From: an uncultured Ignavibacteriota bacterium
GTDB lineage: Bacteria > Bacteroidota > Ignavibacteria > UBA10030 > UBA8401
Direction: 5' to 3'
Length of the DNA: 7,968 nucleotides
Assembly: GCA_903907305.1 (NCBI GenBank)
Contig: CAIVNT010000489.1
Coordinates: 1-7,968 of the forward strand
The position numbers were made by a program, and so were the translations under genes. The notes under the pieces are model-generated. The model did not search any database and was not told the DNA's origin. It saw nothing but the letters and a program-made list of their open reading frames with translations. The number at the start of each line of letters is the position of its first letter. Within the stretch, counting starts at the first letter, position 1. Of the stretch, positions 1-6,431 are shown in pieces.

Positions 1-37
1 ATAGTTTTCATTGAATAGCTCCTTAAAGATAATATTT

Positions 38-60
38 CAGGGTGATTCATCATCACCCTG
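38..60 (-). terminator. Hairpin downstream of the peptide precursor, possible terminator
   Basis: A perfect 8-bp stem (CAGGGTGA / TCACCCTG, positions 38-45 and 53-60) with a 7-base loop lies 12 bases past the stop codon of the small peptide gene. On the minus strand it is followed by AAATATTATCTTT, which is A/T-rich but not a clean T run. It may therefore be a weak intrinsic terminator or a 3'-end stabilising hairpin that closes the peptide gene set. Confidence 0.5.
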
Positions 61-72
61 ATGGATATAGTT

Positions 73-345
73 CTATCCCCCTGCAACGACTGCGTTGGCA
101 GCAAGGCAACCCAAATACGCTGCCCCTGAAGCAATGGTACACACTAACCAACCGCCGGACATTGTAACGCAGAGCGTGTATGCTCCTGCCGCAAACGTTT
201 CGCAATCAATTATTGCTTTCCCTCCGGATATGGATATCATTTCCACCGAAGAGAGTCGCTGCGAATGAACATCCGCCGGCAACAACGGCACAATAACGCT
301 CACCAGCAGCAATAGAATGATCAGCCGAGATGCGATTTTTTTCAT
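73..345 (-). CDS. Small secreted peptide precursor with double-glycine leader (putative bacteriocin/RiPP-like)
   Basis: A 90-residue protein that I do not recognise as a named family. Residues 1-6 are basic (MKKIAS R...), residues 8-22 are a strongly hydrophobic stretch like a Sec signal or membrane anchor, and VHS at 26-28 could be a signal peptidase site. Next comes a textbook double-glycine leader: L31, S32, E35, M36, I39, G41, G42 occupy the -12, -11, -8, -7, -4, -2 and -1 positions known from class II bacteriocin precursors. The predicted product is 48 residues, rich in Gly and Ala, with cysteines at 48, 59, 69 and 80 (spacing 11, 10, 11), and the protein again ends in GG. The ATG start is fixed by an AGGAGG site 4 bases upstream. 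It is the last gene of a run with a C39 peptidase and a thioredoxin-like protein, which are fitting partners for leader removal and cysteine handling. The role (antimicrobial, signal or other) is inferred. It could instead be a secreted structural peptide. Confidence 0.75.
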   Translation of the reverse strand: MKKIASRLIILLLLVSVIVPLLPADVHSQRLSSVEMISISGGKAIIDCETFAAGAYTLCVTMSGGWLVCTIASGAAYLGCLAANAVVAGG

Positions 346-349
346 AGAA

Positions 350-355
350 CCTCCT
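350..355 (-). promoter_or_regulatory. Strong ribosome binding site of the peptide precursor
   Basis: Minus-strand AGGAGG, four bases before the ATG at 345. It is the best Shine-Dalgarno match among the genes of this window. It suggests the small peptide is translated more strongly than the two upstream genes, as expected when an enzyme needs many substrate molecules. It also supports the ATG at 345 as the true start. Confidence 0.75.
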
Positions 356-493
356 GTTTTATGTATTGAATGGATAAATGAATTATTTCCTGCTCATCGT
401 GGGCTGTTCGCCGCTCATAAAGTAAAACTGTATCTTCAGCGCCCAAACCGAAAACATAATTCTCTTCTATGGACCGTAAACCGATGAACAAGG

Positions 494-1027
494 TTATTTC
501 TTCAGCGCAAGAATGATCAACGCTTCTCCTTTCCAAATATTCCCGATCTTATCGACCGATATCCGTAACCGTCCTATGGACGGATCGCGGACATAGACAT
601 TGTTGTTGACAACGCTGTCCGCCACGACGTAGTGATTCTGTCTGATAAAGAGTATCGCCGGAAGTGTGATGGTCAACAGTGAATCCGCCGACAACTTCCA
701 TCCTTCCAATTTTAGACCCAGGTGGCCTGCTGCCGTTTTCAAATCGAGCATTGATGCTCCGCGTTCCGTCAACAGCACACTCTGTTCGATCGTATTGATT
801 GACGTAATGATCCCGGCATCATCAAGTATCATCTTCAATGCACACAGACCGCAATCATTCGAATTCCTCTGCAGAATAACACCGTCATCTCCGAGATATT
901 CCGCATTCATCGACTCAGCGGCTCGGATCTTGAAATGATCCGGGCGCCGAATGACCCTCCCAACATACAATAGAATGACGAAGGACAACGCAACTGCAAC
1001 GAGAACGATCCCCTCTCCGCGCTTCAT
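494..1027 (-). CDS. Membrane-anchored stand-alone C39 (double-glycine) cysteine peptidase
   Basis: A 177-residue peptidase of family C39, the family that cuts leader peptides after a double glycine. Residues 6-22 form one membrane helix, and the rest would face outside the cytoplasm. The catalytic signature QxxxxDCG is intact: Q53 (oxyanion hole), D58, C59 (nucleophile). His132 in NHYVVADS and Asp148 in VRDPSIG complete the triad, and the family's C-terminal W-K-G-E pattern is at 165-168. In known bacteriocin exporters this domain is the N-terminal part of an ABC transporter. Here there is no transporter helix bundle or ATPase, so the enzyme is free-standing. I chose the ATG at 1027, one base past the stop of the thioredoxin-like gene. 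A GTG at 1075 would add 16 residues but overlap that gene by 47 bases. The tight spacing shows co-transcription, and the likely substrate is the double-glycine peptide encoded 148 bases downstream. Confidence 0.85.
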   Translation of the reverse strand: MKRGEGIVLVAVALSFVILLYVGRVIRRPDHFKIRAAESMNAEYLGDDGVILQRNSNDCGLCALKMILDDAGIITSINTIEQSVLLTERGASMLDLKTAAGHLGLKLEGWKLSADSLLTITLPAILFIRQNHYVVADSVVNNNVYVRDPSIGRLRISVDKIGNIWKGEALIILALKK

Positions 1028-1028
1028 A

Positions 1029-1661
1029 TTACCGTTCTTTTGCTTGTTCCCAATCCTGACTCCGGAGAAATTCACTGATCATGCGGGCTACGGTTCCTTT
1101 TTCCTGATTTCCGACTATGACTCTTCTTAAGATTCGGCTCCCATCAATAAAGAATATCATCGGCACTGAACGGATTTGCAATGAATCGATCGCATCAGTT
1201 GTGACAAACGTAAAGACCGGCAGTGTGATTGCATACTCTTTCACAAATGCGACGGTGTTCATCACATTGTCCACCGACAACGCGGCAACAGAGCAGGAAT
1301 CGTTCAAGTGCGGGAAAACCGCATTCCAAAATTTTATTTCATCCAGACAATGTGTGCATCTCGTTGAGAATACAACAAGAATCGTATTGTTCCGTATGAG
1401 CTCATTCAACGATAGTTGTCTCTCTGCTGCACTGAGCACTGCGATCGATGGAAATACCTGACCCGCGGTTAATGCTGCAACAGATCTCTCATTGCGGATA
1501 ATAAAATATTCGGATACGGCGGCGATCAGAAGTATTACTATAAATGATACGATGTGTATTACCTTAGCATGAGTGCTAAGATGTTTCACAAAGCTTGCCG
1601 GGGAAAAAGAGACTCTGACCATTTCAAGGAAGCGTTTTTTGGTCTCAAATTCATTCGCCAT
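1029..1661 (-). CDS. Membrane-anchored thioredoxin-like (TlpA/AhpC-TSA type) protein
   Basis: A 210-residue protein with a short basic N-terminal tail, one membrane helix at about 34-54, and a thioredoxin-fold domain from about 62 to the end. The redox motif C102-T-H-C105 follows the strand ILVVFSTR, as in TlpA/ResA-like proteins, and the conserved cis-proline is P167 in RSVPMIFFID. The helix has positive residues before it, so the thioredoxin domain is predicted to face the periplasm. Such proteins reduce, form or exchange disulfides in secreted proteins. Its stop codon lies one base before the C39 peptidase start, so the two are surely co-transcribed. The four-cysteine peptide further downstream is a plausible substrate, which is an inference from position. 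The ATG at 1661 has only a weak upstream purine tract (GGGGAT). A separate Cys123 lies outside the motif. Confidence 0.85.
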   Translation of the reverse strand: MANEFETKKRFLEMVRVSFSPASFVKHLSTHAKVIHIVSFIVILLIAAVSEYFIIRNERSVAALTAGQVFPSIAVLSAAERQLSLNELIRNNTILVVFSTRCTHCLDEIKFWNAVFPHLNDSCSVAALSVDNVMNTVAFVKEYAITLPVFTFVTTDAIDSLQIRSVPMIFFIDGSRILRRVIVGNQEKGTVARMISEFLRSQDWEQAKER

Positions 1662-1856
1662 AATTACAGATCCCCGTCAGCAATATTTGTTCATCGTGTT
1701 ATTGTGAAGATTGGGAAGATTGGAGAAAGGTTCAATTAAATTGCATTGACCAATGAGGCGTGTATTTTTTGACCTGAAAGGTTTGTGATAACTTCAATCA
1801 AACATCTGAGAGGGCTCTATCATTTGCGGCGAATTTGGTAATACTCAACTGAGCGC
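1662..1856. other. Intergenic leader region of the peptide gene set
   Basis: This gap of about 195 bases lies between the terminator of the rRNA methyltransferase gene and the start of the thioredoxin-like gene. Because a good terminator precedes it, the promoter of the three-gene set should lie here. I could not identify a convincing sigma-70-like or Bacteroidota-type promoter by eye. The only visible pattern is an A/T-rich stretch with short repeated AATCTTC motifs near 1705-1730. Confidence 0.4.
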
Positions 1857-1887
1857 AAAAAAAAATCCCCGCCAACTCTGACGGGGA
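1857..1887 (-). terminator. Intrinsic terminator of the rRNA methyltransferase gene
   Basis: On the minus strand, TCCCCG (1887-1882) pairs with CGGGGA (1871-1866) around a 10-base loop and is followed at once by nine T residues (1865-1857). The hairpin starts 42 bases past the stop codon at 1929. On the plus strand there is no T run, so it works in one direction only. It separates the methyltransferase gene from the peptide gene set. Confidence 0.85.
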
Positions 1888-1928
1888 CGATAACACTTTG
1901 CACATAGTATTTTATTCATCAAAACAAT

Positions 1929-3395
1929 TTACCCCAGCACCAGCTTTACCACACACTCAATATGATACGTGTGCGGGAACATATCCACCGGCTGGATTTT
2001 TTCAATTTGGTATCCGTCCTTCGCAAGCATCTGCAGATCGCGCGCAAGAGTGGCGGGATTACAGCTGACGTAAATGATGGTCGGCACTTTCATTCTGCCG
2101 AGTTCCTCCACCGCTTTGGGATGCATTCCGCTGCGCGGCGGATCGACGATGATCACGTTCGGGTTCGCATATTGTTCCTTCCACGCAACATCTTTCGTCA
2201 GCAGTTCTTTCAGATCGCCGGCAAGGAATTCAATGTTGGAAATATTATTCAGCTCCGCATTCTTTCGCGCGTTCATGATGGAACTTTCCACCAGTTCAAT
2301 TCCCACGACCTGTTTCACTGAATCTGAAATAAATATTCCGATACTTCCTGTTCCGCAATACAGATCGTAGACAAGGTCCGTCAGTTTCAACCCGGCAAAT
2401 TCTTTTGTGATGGAATATAATTTCTCCGCCTGCTTCGTGTTCGTCTGAAAGAACGAATTCGCGGAGATCTGGAAACGGTGTGTGCCGAGCGTGTCGTGGA
2501 TGAGTCCGTCGCCGAAATAGATCTTCTCGTATTCGCCGACCGCCACTTGCGATTTTCGTTTCGTCACATTGTTGATGATGGTAGTGATCGCGGGGAACTT
2601 CTCCCGCAACTCCACAGCGAGTCTCTCCATCACTTCAGGGGAATCCTCGAAGGTGACAAGATTCACCATCACGTCGCCGGTGTTCTTCCCTTCGCGGATG
2701 ACCAGATTCCGGAAATATCCCGTCTCGCCTTCCGGGGAATATGCGGGAATGTTATTCTTCACACCAAAGGCGCGGACGGTGTTGAGAATACCGTTACTTG
2801 CTTCGGACATCAAAAAACATTCATGTACATCCAACACTTTGTCCCACCGCTGGGGAACATGGAATCCCGCCGCGATCGTCATCGGGTTTTGCTGCTGTCC
2901 CGCCGCATCTTCGTCATTCGGTGAAACGATTTTCCCTTCCACGTTCGGGATGGCATCCATATCCTTCTCCGTCAGCCAGCGTTTGTCGCTGAAGGAGAAT
3001 TCCAATTTATTTCTATAATAGAAGACCTCATCCGATCCGACGATCGGCAGAATGTTCAATCCTTTGAATCCGCCGATATGCTCCAGTGCATCCGCCACAT
3101 GCTGCTGTTTATACTGCAACTGCGTCGGATACTCCACATGCTGCCATTTACAGCCGCCGCAGACCCCGAAGTACGAACATCTCGCTGTGGTTCTCTGCGC
3201 GGATGGCGTCACCACTTCCACCAGTTTCGCTTCGGCGTATTTCTTTTTCGTCTTATAGATCTTTGCCTTCACCACGTCGCCGGCGATAGCCCCCTCCACA
3301 AAAACGACCATACCGTCCACGCGGGCGACGGACTTCCCTTCAAAACCCGTGGATTCGATTGTGACTTCGATGATATCTTCTTTTTTCAGTTCCAT
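1929..3395 (-). CDS. rlmD: 23S rRNA (uracil-C5)-methyltransferase, RlmD/RumA type
   Basis: A 488-residue SAM-dependent RNA m5U methyltransferase of the TrmA/RumA family. An N-terminal TRAM domain (about 5-62) is followed by the cysteines of a [4Fe-4S] cluster: C73, C79, C82 (C-x5-C-x2-C) and C193. The catalytic half has FFQTN (315-319), the SAM loop DLYCGTGSIG (344-353), DPPRSG (418-423), the nucleophile Cys445 in SCNP, and the proposed general base Glu480 in HIEC. These residues and the iron-sulfur site favour RlmD (U1939 of 23S rRNA) over TrmA, though a paralogue such as RlmCD is possible. The protein is longer than the E. coli enzyme, partly through an extra stretch at about 140-178 containing a polar D/E/Q-rich loop. 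I chose the ATG at 3395 because AAAGGA lies 4 bases upstream. An upstream in-frame start at 3431 has no such support. It ends at a clear terminator and is probably a single-gene unit. Confidence 0.93.
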   Translation of the reverse strand: MELKKEDIIEVTIESTGFEGKSVARVDGMVVFVEGAIAGDVVKAKIYKTKKKYAEAKLVEVVTPSAQRTTARCSYFGVCGGCKWQHVEYPTQLQYKQQHVADALEHIGGFKGLNILPIVGSDEVFYYRNKLEFSFSDKRWLTEKDMDAIPNVEGKIVSPNDEDAAGQQQNPMTIAAGFHVPQRWDKVLDVHECFLMSEASNGILNTVRAFGVKNNIPAYSPEGETGYFRNLVIREGKNTGDVMVNLVTFEDSPEVMERLAVELREKFPAITTIINNVTKRKSQVAVGEYEKIYFGDGLIHDTLGTHRFQISANSFFQTNTKQAEKLYSITKEFAGLKLTDLVYDLYCGTGSIGIFISDSVKQVVGIELVESSIMNARKNAELNNISNIEFLAGDLKELLTKDVAWKEQYANPNVIIVDPPRSGMHPKAVEELGRMKVPTIIYVSCNPATLARDLQMLAKDGYQIEKIQPVDMFPHTYHIECVVKLVLG

Positions 3396-3439
3396 GATTT
3401 CCTTTATTATCCAGGTGCAACCGTAAATCAAAAACCTTT

Positions 3440-3568
3440 GTCATCCCCACAACGTGGCCGTTGGCCGAATGTTCCTATTGGGGTTCCATGAATGGATTCC
3501 CGCCGGGAGTCCCGCCTTTTGAGATTCCGCCTCGCGGGATTCCAGAAAGCGGAACACGCGGGAATGAC
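3440..3568. repeat. Palindromic dispersed repeat, copy A
   Basis: A 129-base element bounded by GTCAT and ATGAC, with outer arms TTTGTCATCCCC and GGGAATGACAAAA. Inside are nested inverted segments built of TTCCCGC / GCGGGA and the shared motif TGGATTCCCG at 3493-3502. It fills the gap between the D-threonine aldolase-like gene and the rRNA methyltransferase gene. It has no coding capacity that I can credit and matches copies B and C in layout. Confidence 0.65.
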
Positions 3569-3620
3569 AAAATTGCTTCGTTCTGTTTACTCGTAAAACA
3601 TATTCCGTCATTCGGAACAT

Positions 3621-4730
3621 CTACCATTTCAATTTCTTATCCCGCGCCGTCACACTCCACTCGCCGACCGCGTTATTCCCGTCGACAACGATCGCCCGTT
3701 CGTACAACGCTACGGTGGGACAAATATGCTGCGGTACTCCGTAGAAGAGTTCACCGACTGCATACTTCGATGAATCCGCCACCTTCACCACAAGGTGTTC
3801 CTCGCTATGGGAAAGCGGCAACGCTTCCGGAGCATTCAGAAAATAGACCCGCGGCTGCGGATAATCTGCGGAGAGCGATTTGTGTCCAAGATCGAGACAG
3901 ATCCTCTCGTGATCTACTGTTGAAATGACTCTCGTCAATACTAATGCCGCAGCTTCAAACGGTTCTTCCGGCATCATCCGGGAATAACTTGCGTCCCAAA
4001 AAACGAATGTACCGGGACTGCATTGCACATCACCGCGCTTTGCGTAATAAGAAAATGTCGGCGACCCTCCCGCCACAATGATCATCGTCGTATTGAGGAG
4101 TTCATTCATTTCATGGACCAATTCCGGAACTTCCCGAAAGACATCTTCACTTCTCTTTGTCCGGATCAGCACATCATCATCCGCAATATGTCCATCGTAT
4201 GCGTGCACGCCGATGATGCGGAGTCCGGGAAGCAAACTGATTCCTTTAACAAGGGAAACGGCCTGTGACGGAACGATCCCCGTCCTGTTCATCCCCACGT
4301 TCAGATCGATGAAGACCGGCAGACGGAGCGAAACAGCATACGCAGCCTCAGAGATCTGCTGCGCTGCAGAAAATGAATCGACGATACAGGAATAGACGGT
4401 CGCCGGAAATTGATGCTGCAATTCGAGAAGGCGTCCGATCTTCGGACCAACCGGCTGATACGCCAGCAGAACATCCGGCGCGCCGACAGAACCGAGCATC
4501 TCCCCTTCGGCGATCGTTGCACATTTGAATTTTGTGATCCCTTCCGCCAGCATCAGCGAACAGACCTCTGCCATTTTATTCGTCTTCACGTGAGGACGAA
4601 GCAGTGACGGAGAGGAAACTTTTACTACGCACGCGCGGATATTTCTCACGACACGGTCCTTGTACACGACCAGTGCAGGCGAATCGATCTCATCCGCATT
4701 CGGAAGAAGATACCATTCAAGACTATCCAT
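3621..4730 (-). CDS. Fold-type III PLP enzyme, D-threonine aldolase / D-serine dehydratase family
   Basis: A 369-residue enzyme. The N-terminal alanine-racemase-like barrel starts with the family pattern DSPALVVY (16-23). The PLP lysine is K49 in RPHVKTNK (45-52), and the phosphate-binding loop is GGSPT at 221-225. The C-terminal beta domain carries the metal site H335-x-C337 in QHICPT, as in the eukaryotic-type D-serine dehydratase and D-threonine aldolase group, where a divalent ion beside PLP drives cleavage or elimination of beta-hydroxy D-amino acids. The exact substrate cannot be told from sequence alone. In many relatives the lysine motif is KTHK; here the third residue is Asn (N51). 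The ATG at 4730 is preferred: the frame stays open to a TTG at 4757, but no ribosome binding site supports either start. The gene stands alone between two repeat elements. Confidence 0.85.
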   Translation of the reverse strand: MDSLEWYLLPNADEIDSPALVVYKDRVVRNIRACVVKVSSPSLLRPHVKTNKMAEVCSLMLAEGITKFKCATIAEGEMLGSVGAPDVLLAYQPVGPKIGRLLELQHQFPATVYSCIVDSFSAAQQISEAAYAVSLRLPVFIDLNVGMNRTGIVPSQAVSLVKGISLLPGLRIIGVHAYDGHIADDDVLIRTKRSEDVFREVPELVHEMNELLNTTMIIVAGGSPTFSYYAKRGDVQCSPGTFVFWDASYSRMMPEEPFEAAALVLTRVISTVDHERICLDLGHKSLSADYPQPRVYFLNAPEALPLSHSEEHLVVKVADSSKYAVGELFYGVPQHICPTVALYERAIVVDGNNAVGEWSVTARDKKLKW

Positions 4731-4766
4731 AATCACAACGTATATTTCTGAATTCAAAAAACTACC

Positions 4767-4896
4767 GTCATGCCCGAATGTCCCGCTCTTTGGGACTCCG
4801 CCTTGCGGGACTCAAACGGCGGAGCTTCTATCGGGCATCCAGTAAGTCTAAGTTTTGTTAGTGCATGGATCCCCGCCAGTAACACCCGGGGATGAC
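4767..4896. repeat. Palindromic dispersed repeat, copy B
   Basis: A 130-base element between GTCAT (4767) and ATGAC (4896), almost the same length as copy A. ATGCCCGA (4770-4777) pairs with TCGGGCAT (4831-4838), enclosing CTCCGCC / GGCGGAG. A second hairpin is made by ATCCCCG and CGGGGAT near the right end, with the shared motif TGGATCCCCG at 4866-4875. It lies between the dGTPase gene and the PLP-enzyme gene. Confidence 0.65.
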
Positions 4897-4933
4897 AATA
4901 GACTAAATGGAAAGCTTTCGTAAATATTTTTGA

Positions 4934-4962
4934 ACTCTGATAGCTGAATACTGATAACTGAC
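4934..4962. repeat. Short degenerate tandem repeat (CTGATARCTGA type)
   Basis: CTGATAGCTGAATACTGATA followed by ACTGAC forms two to three imperfect copies of CTGATARCTGA. It lies just past the stop codon of the dGTPase gene. It has the same low-complexity style as the other repeats at gene junctions in this window. No function can be read from it. Confidence 0.4.
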
Positions 4963-4970
4963 GTCTGCTC

Positions 4971-6236
4971 TTAGATCAAATCCACCATCGACCCGAACTC
5001 CGGATCGAACAGACGCTTATACGTGCGGATCGCAAATCCGTCCGTCATTCCTGCAATGTAATCACAGAGAAGGCGCGCGCGGTGCTGATCGTTGTTTGCA
5101 TTCGCGATGTTCTGTTCCACATATTTCGGGAGAAGATTCAGTTCGAATTTCTCTCTTCCGATGTAATTCTCCGCGAACGTATCGAAGATCCGTTTCAACA
5201 GATAATCGCCCTTCTTTTCCAGCTGATGTAACTGAGGAGAGAGAAAAACAAGATCAAGCGACAGTTTCTTGAACATCTTCGATTCTTTTTTTGCTCTTTC
5301 ATCGACCACAAGATCGAATTTGTAGCGATTCGTAAAAGCGGTCATGATATTCGTCGTTTCCACCACACTGCACGATTCGATATATGAACCGATCTTTGTG
5401 GAGAGCGAACGTTCCACATTCCCGTCCCGCATTGCCGCAAAGAGTGTCTGCAGGCTCGCGTTTTGATCGTCTTCCAGCTGCTGCGATTCGGCCCAACGCT
5501 CTATCTTATGCTGCGTAATGAATCCGCTGTGAATTCCGTCGGCCACATCGTTCAATGAATACGCCACGTCGTCGGACCAGTCCATGATCTGACATTCGAT
5601 GCTTCGGAAATAATCGCGCGTCTTTCCCGCTTCGATCTGTCCCAAGAGGTCAATACCATCGAACACAAAGTCAAGATACGCCTTTTGCTCGTTGTAAATG
5701 AAATGATTCTTCGGATTTTCCAGTTCGCTGAACAATGTCTTGTATTTCAGAACTCCGTCCAGAAATGCGCGGGTAGGATTCATTCCTTTCCGTGATACTT
5801 TGTCCGAGTACACTGTTTCCGTCAGTAGTCGTAACGTCTGTGCGTTCCCTTCGAATCCGCCGAACGGCTTCATCACATTGTGGAGTGTACGCTCACCTGC
5901 GTGACCGAACGGCGGATGGCCCAGGTCGTGCGAAAGACAGATCGCTTCGACAAGATTCGAATCAACGTAGAATGTTTCGGAGAAGAATGGACTTTTTCGT
6001 TGGAGAAAAGTACAGATCGCCCTTCCGATCTGTGCCACTTCCAGTGAGTGCGTCAGCCGCGTACGGTAAAAATCGTACTCGCCCGAAAGGAAGACCTGCG
6101 TCTTCGCCTGCAGTCTACGGAAGCTCGCCGTGTGGATGATCCGGTCGCGGTCCTGCTCGAACGGAGTACGGTAATCGCCGTGACGTTCGTCTTCGCGGCA
6201 TGCTGTGTCGAAGGAGCTGTAGAAGGTGTTTTCCAT
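4971..6236 (-). CDS. dgt: dGTP triphosphohydrolase (HD-domain, Dgt-like)
   Basis: A 421-residue HD-superfamily phosphohydrolase that splits dGTP (and in some relatives other dNTPs) into the deoxynucleoside and triphosphate, affecting the cytoplasmic dNTP pool. The N-terminus shows the family pattern R-T-x-F-x-x-D-R-D-R-I-x-x-x-x-x-F-R-R-L (23-42), then metal-binding H63 in RLTHSLEV, H103-D104 in SHDLGHPPFGH, and an acidic pair D222-D223 in MDWSDDVAYS. FEGNAQT (128-134) is the usual nucleotide-pocket motif. All ligands are present, so it should be active. The length is normal for the family. The ATG at 6236 has an A/T-rich upstream region with no Shine-Dalgarno match. The neighbours are unrelated in function, and it is flanked by repeat-rich gaps on both sides, so it is probably transcribed alone. 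Confidence 0.93.
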   Translation of the reverse strand: MENTFYSSFDTACREDERHGDYRTPFEQDRDRIIHTASFRRLQAKTQVFLSGEYDFYRTRLTHSLEVAQIGRAICTFLQRKSPFFSETFYVDSNLVEAICLSHDLGHPPFGHAGERTLHNVMKPFGGFEGNAQTLRLLTETVYSDKVSRKGMNPTRAFLDGVLKYKTLFSELENPKNHFIYNEQKAYLDFVFDGIDLLGQIEAGKTRDYFRSIECQIMDWSDDVAYSLNDVADGIHSGFITQHKIERWAESQQLEDDQNASLQTLFAAMRDGNVERSLSTKIGSYIESCSVVETTNIMTAFTNRYKFDLVVDERAKKESKMFKKLSLDLVFLSPQLHQLEKKGDYLLKRIFDTFAENYIGREKFELNLLPKYVEQNIANANNDQHRARLLCDYIAGMTDGFAIRTYKRLFDPEFGSMVDLI

Positions 6237-6254
6237 ATTGAGAAAAATTATGAA

Positions 6255-6272
6255 GGTGTTAGGTATTAGGTA
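6255..6272. repeat. TTAGG-type repeat, inverted relative to 6547-6567
   Basis: GGTGTTAGGTATTAGGTA lies just upstream of the dGTPase start. An inverted and slightly longer version (TAATACCTAAACCCTAACACC) lies at 6547-6567, by the end of the transporter gene. The two bracket the whole intergenic region as an imperfect inverted pair. Confidence 0.45.
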
Positions 6273-6313
6273 CTGTAGCCCATCTCAAGAATAAATTCTT
6301 TCATTTTATAATT

Positions 6314-6381
6314 GTCATTCCCGCGTGTTTGTGGCGGGAATCTATAATGCTGGATCCCCGACAGAAGCATTCGGGGATGAC
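6314..6381. repeat. Palindromic dispersed repeat, copy C (short form, two hairpins)
   Basis: A 68-base element bounded by GTCAT (6314) and ATGAC (6381), made of two clean hairpins. ATTCCCGC (6317-6324) pairs with GCGGGAAT (6334-6341), and ATCCCCGA (6354-6361) pairs with TCGGGGAT (6371-6378). It shares TGGATCCCCG (6351-6360) with copy B but lacks about 60 bases of the middle found in copies A and B. Confidence 0.7.
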
Positions 6382-6431
6382 ATAGATATTTTTGAGATTG
6401 CATCAATGTGTTAGGAAAGGTCCATAGGATT

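Noticed and set aside
342..536. 64-residue minus-strand frame starting from TTG at 536
   Set aside because: It overlaps the end of the C39 gene by 43 bases, starts with TTG and has no ribosome binding site or recognisable domain. Only the part after the C39 stop could be real, and that is listed as a finding rather than a gene.
666..938. Plus-strand frame of 90 residues inside the C39 gene
   Set aside because: It is antisense to an intact peptidase with a full catalytic triad and shows no domain of its own, so it is a shadow frame.
1662..1750. Possible promoter TTCACA-17-TATTGC upstream of the thioredoxin-like gene
   Set aside because: The -10 match is poor, and the implied transcript start would fall almost on the start codon, so I do not call it.
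2478..3018. Two long plus-strand frames inside the rRNA methyltransferase gene
   Set aside because: They lie antisense to a well-conserved gene and are rich in His, Arg and Ser, as expected of shadow frames.
3603..3617. Small hairpin TTCCG-TCATT-CGGAA just past the PLP-enzyme stop
   Set aside because: The stem is only 5 bp, and the minus-strand tail TATGTTTTA is not a convincing T run, so it is too weak to call a terminator.
3461..3928. Plus-strand frame of 155 residues starting in repeat copy A
   Set aside because: It is made of translated repeat hairpins followed by the antisense of the PLP-enzyme gene, with no recognisable motif.
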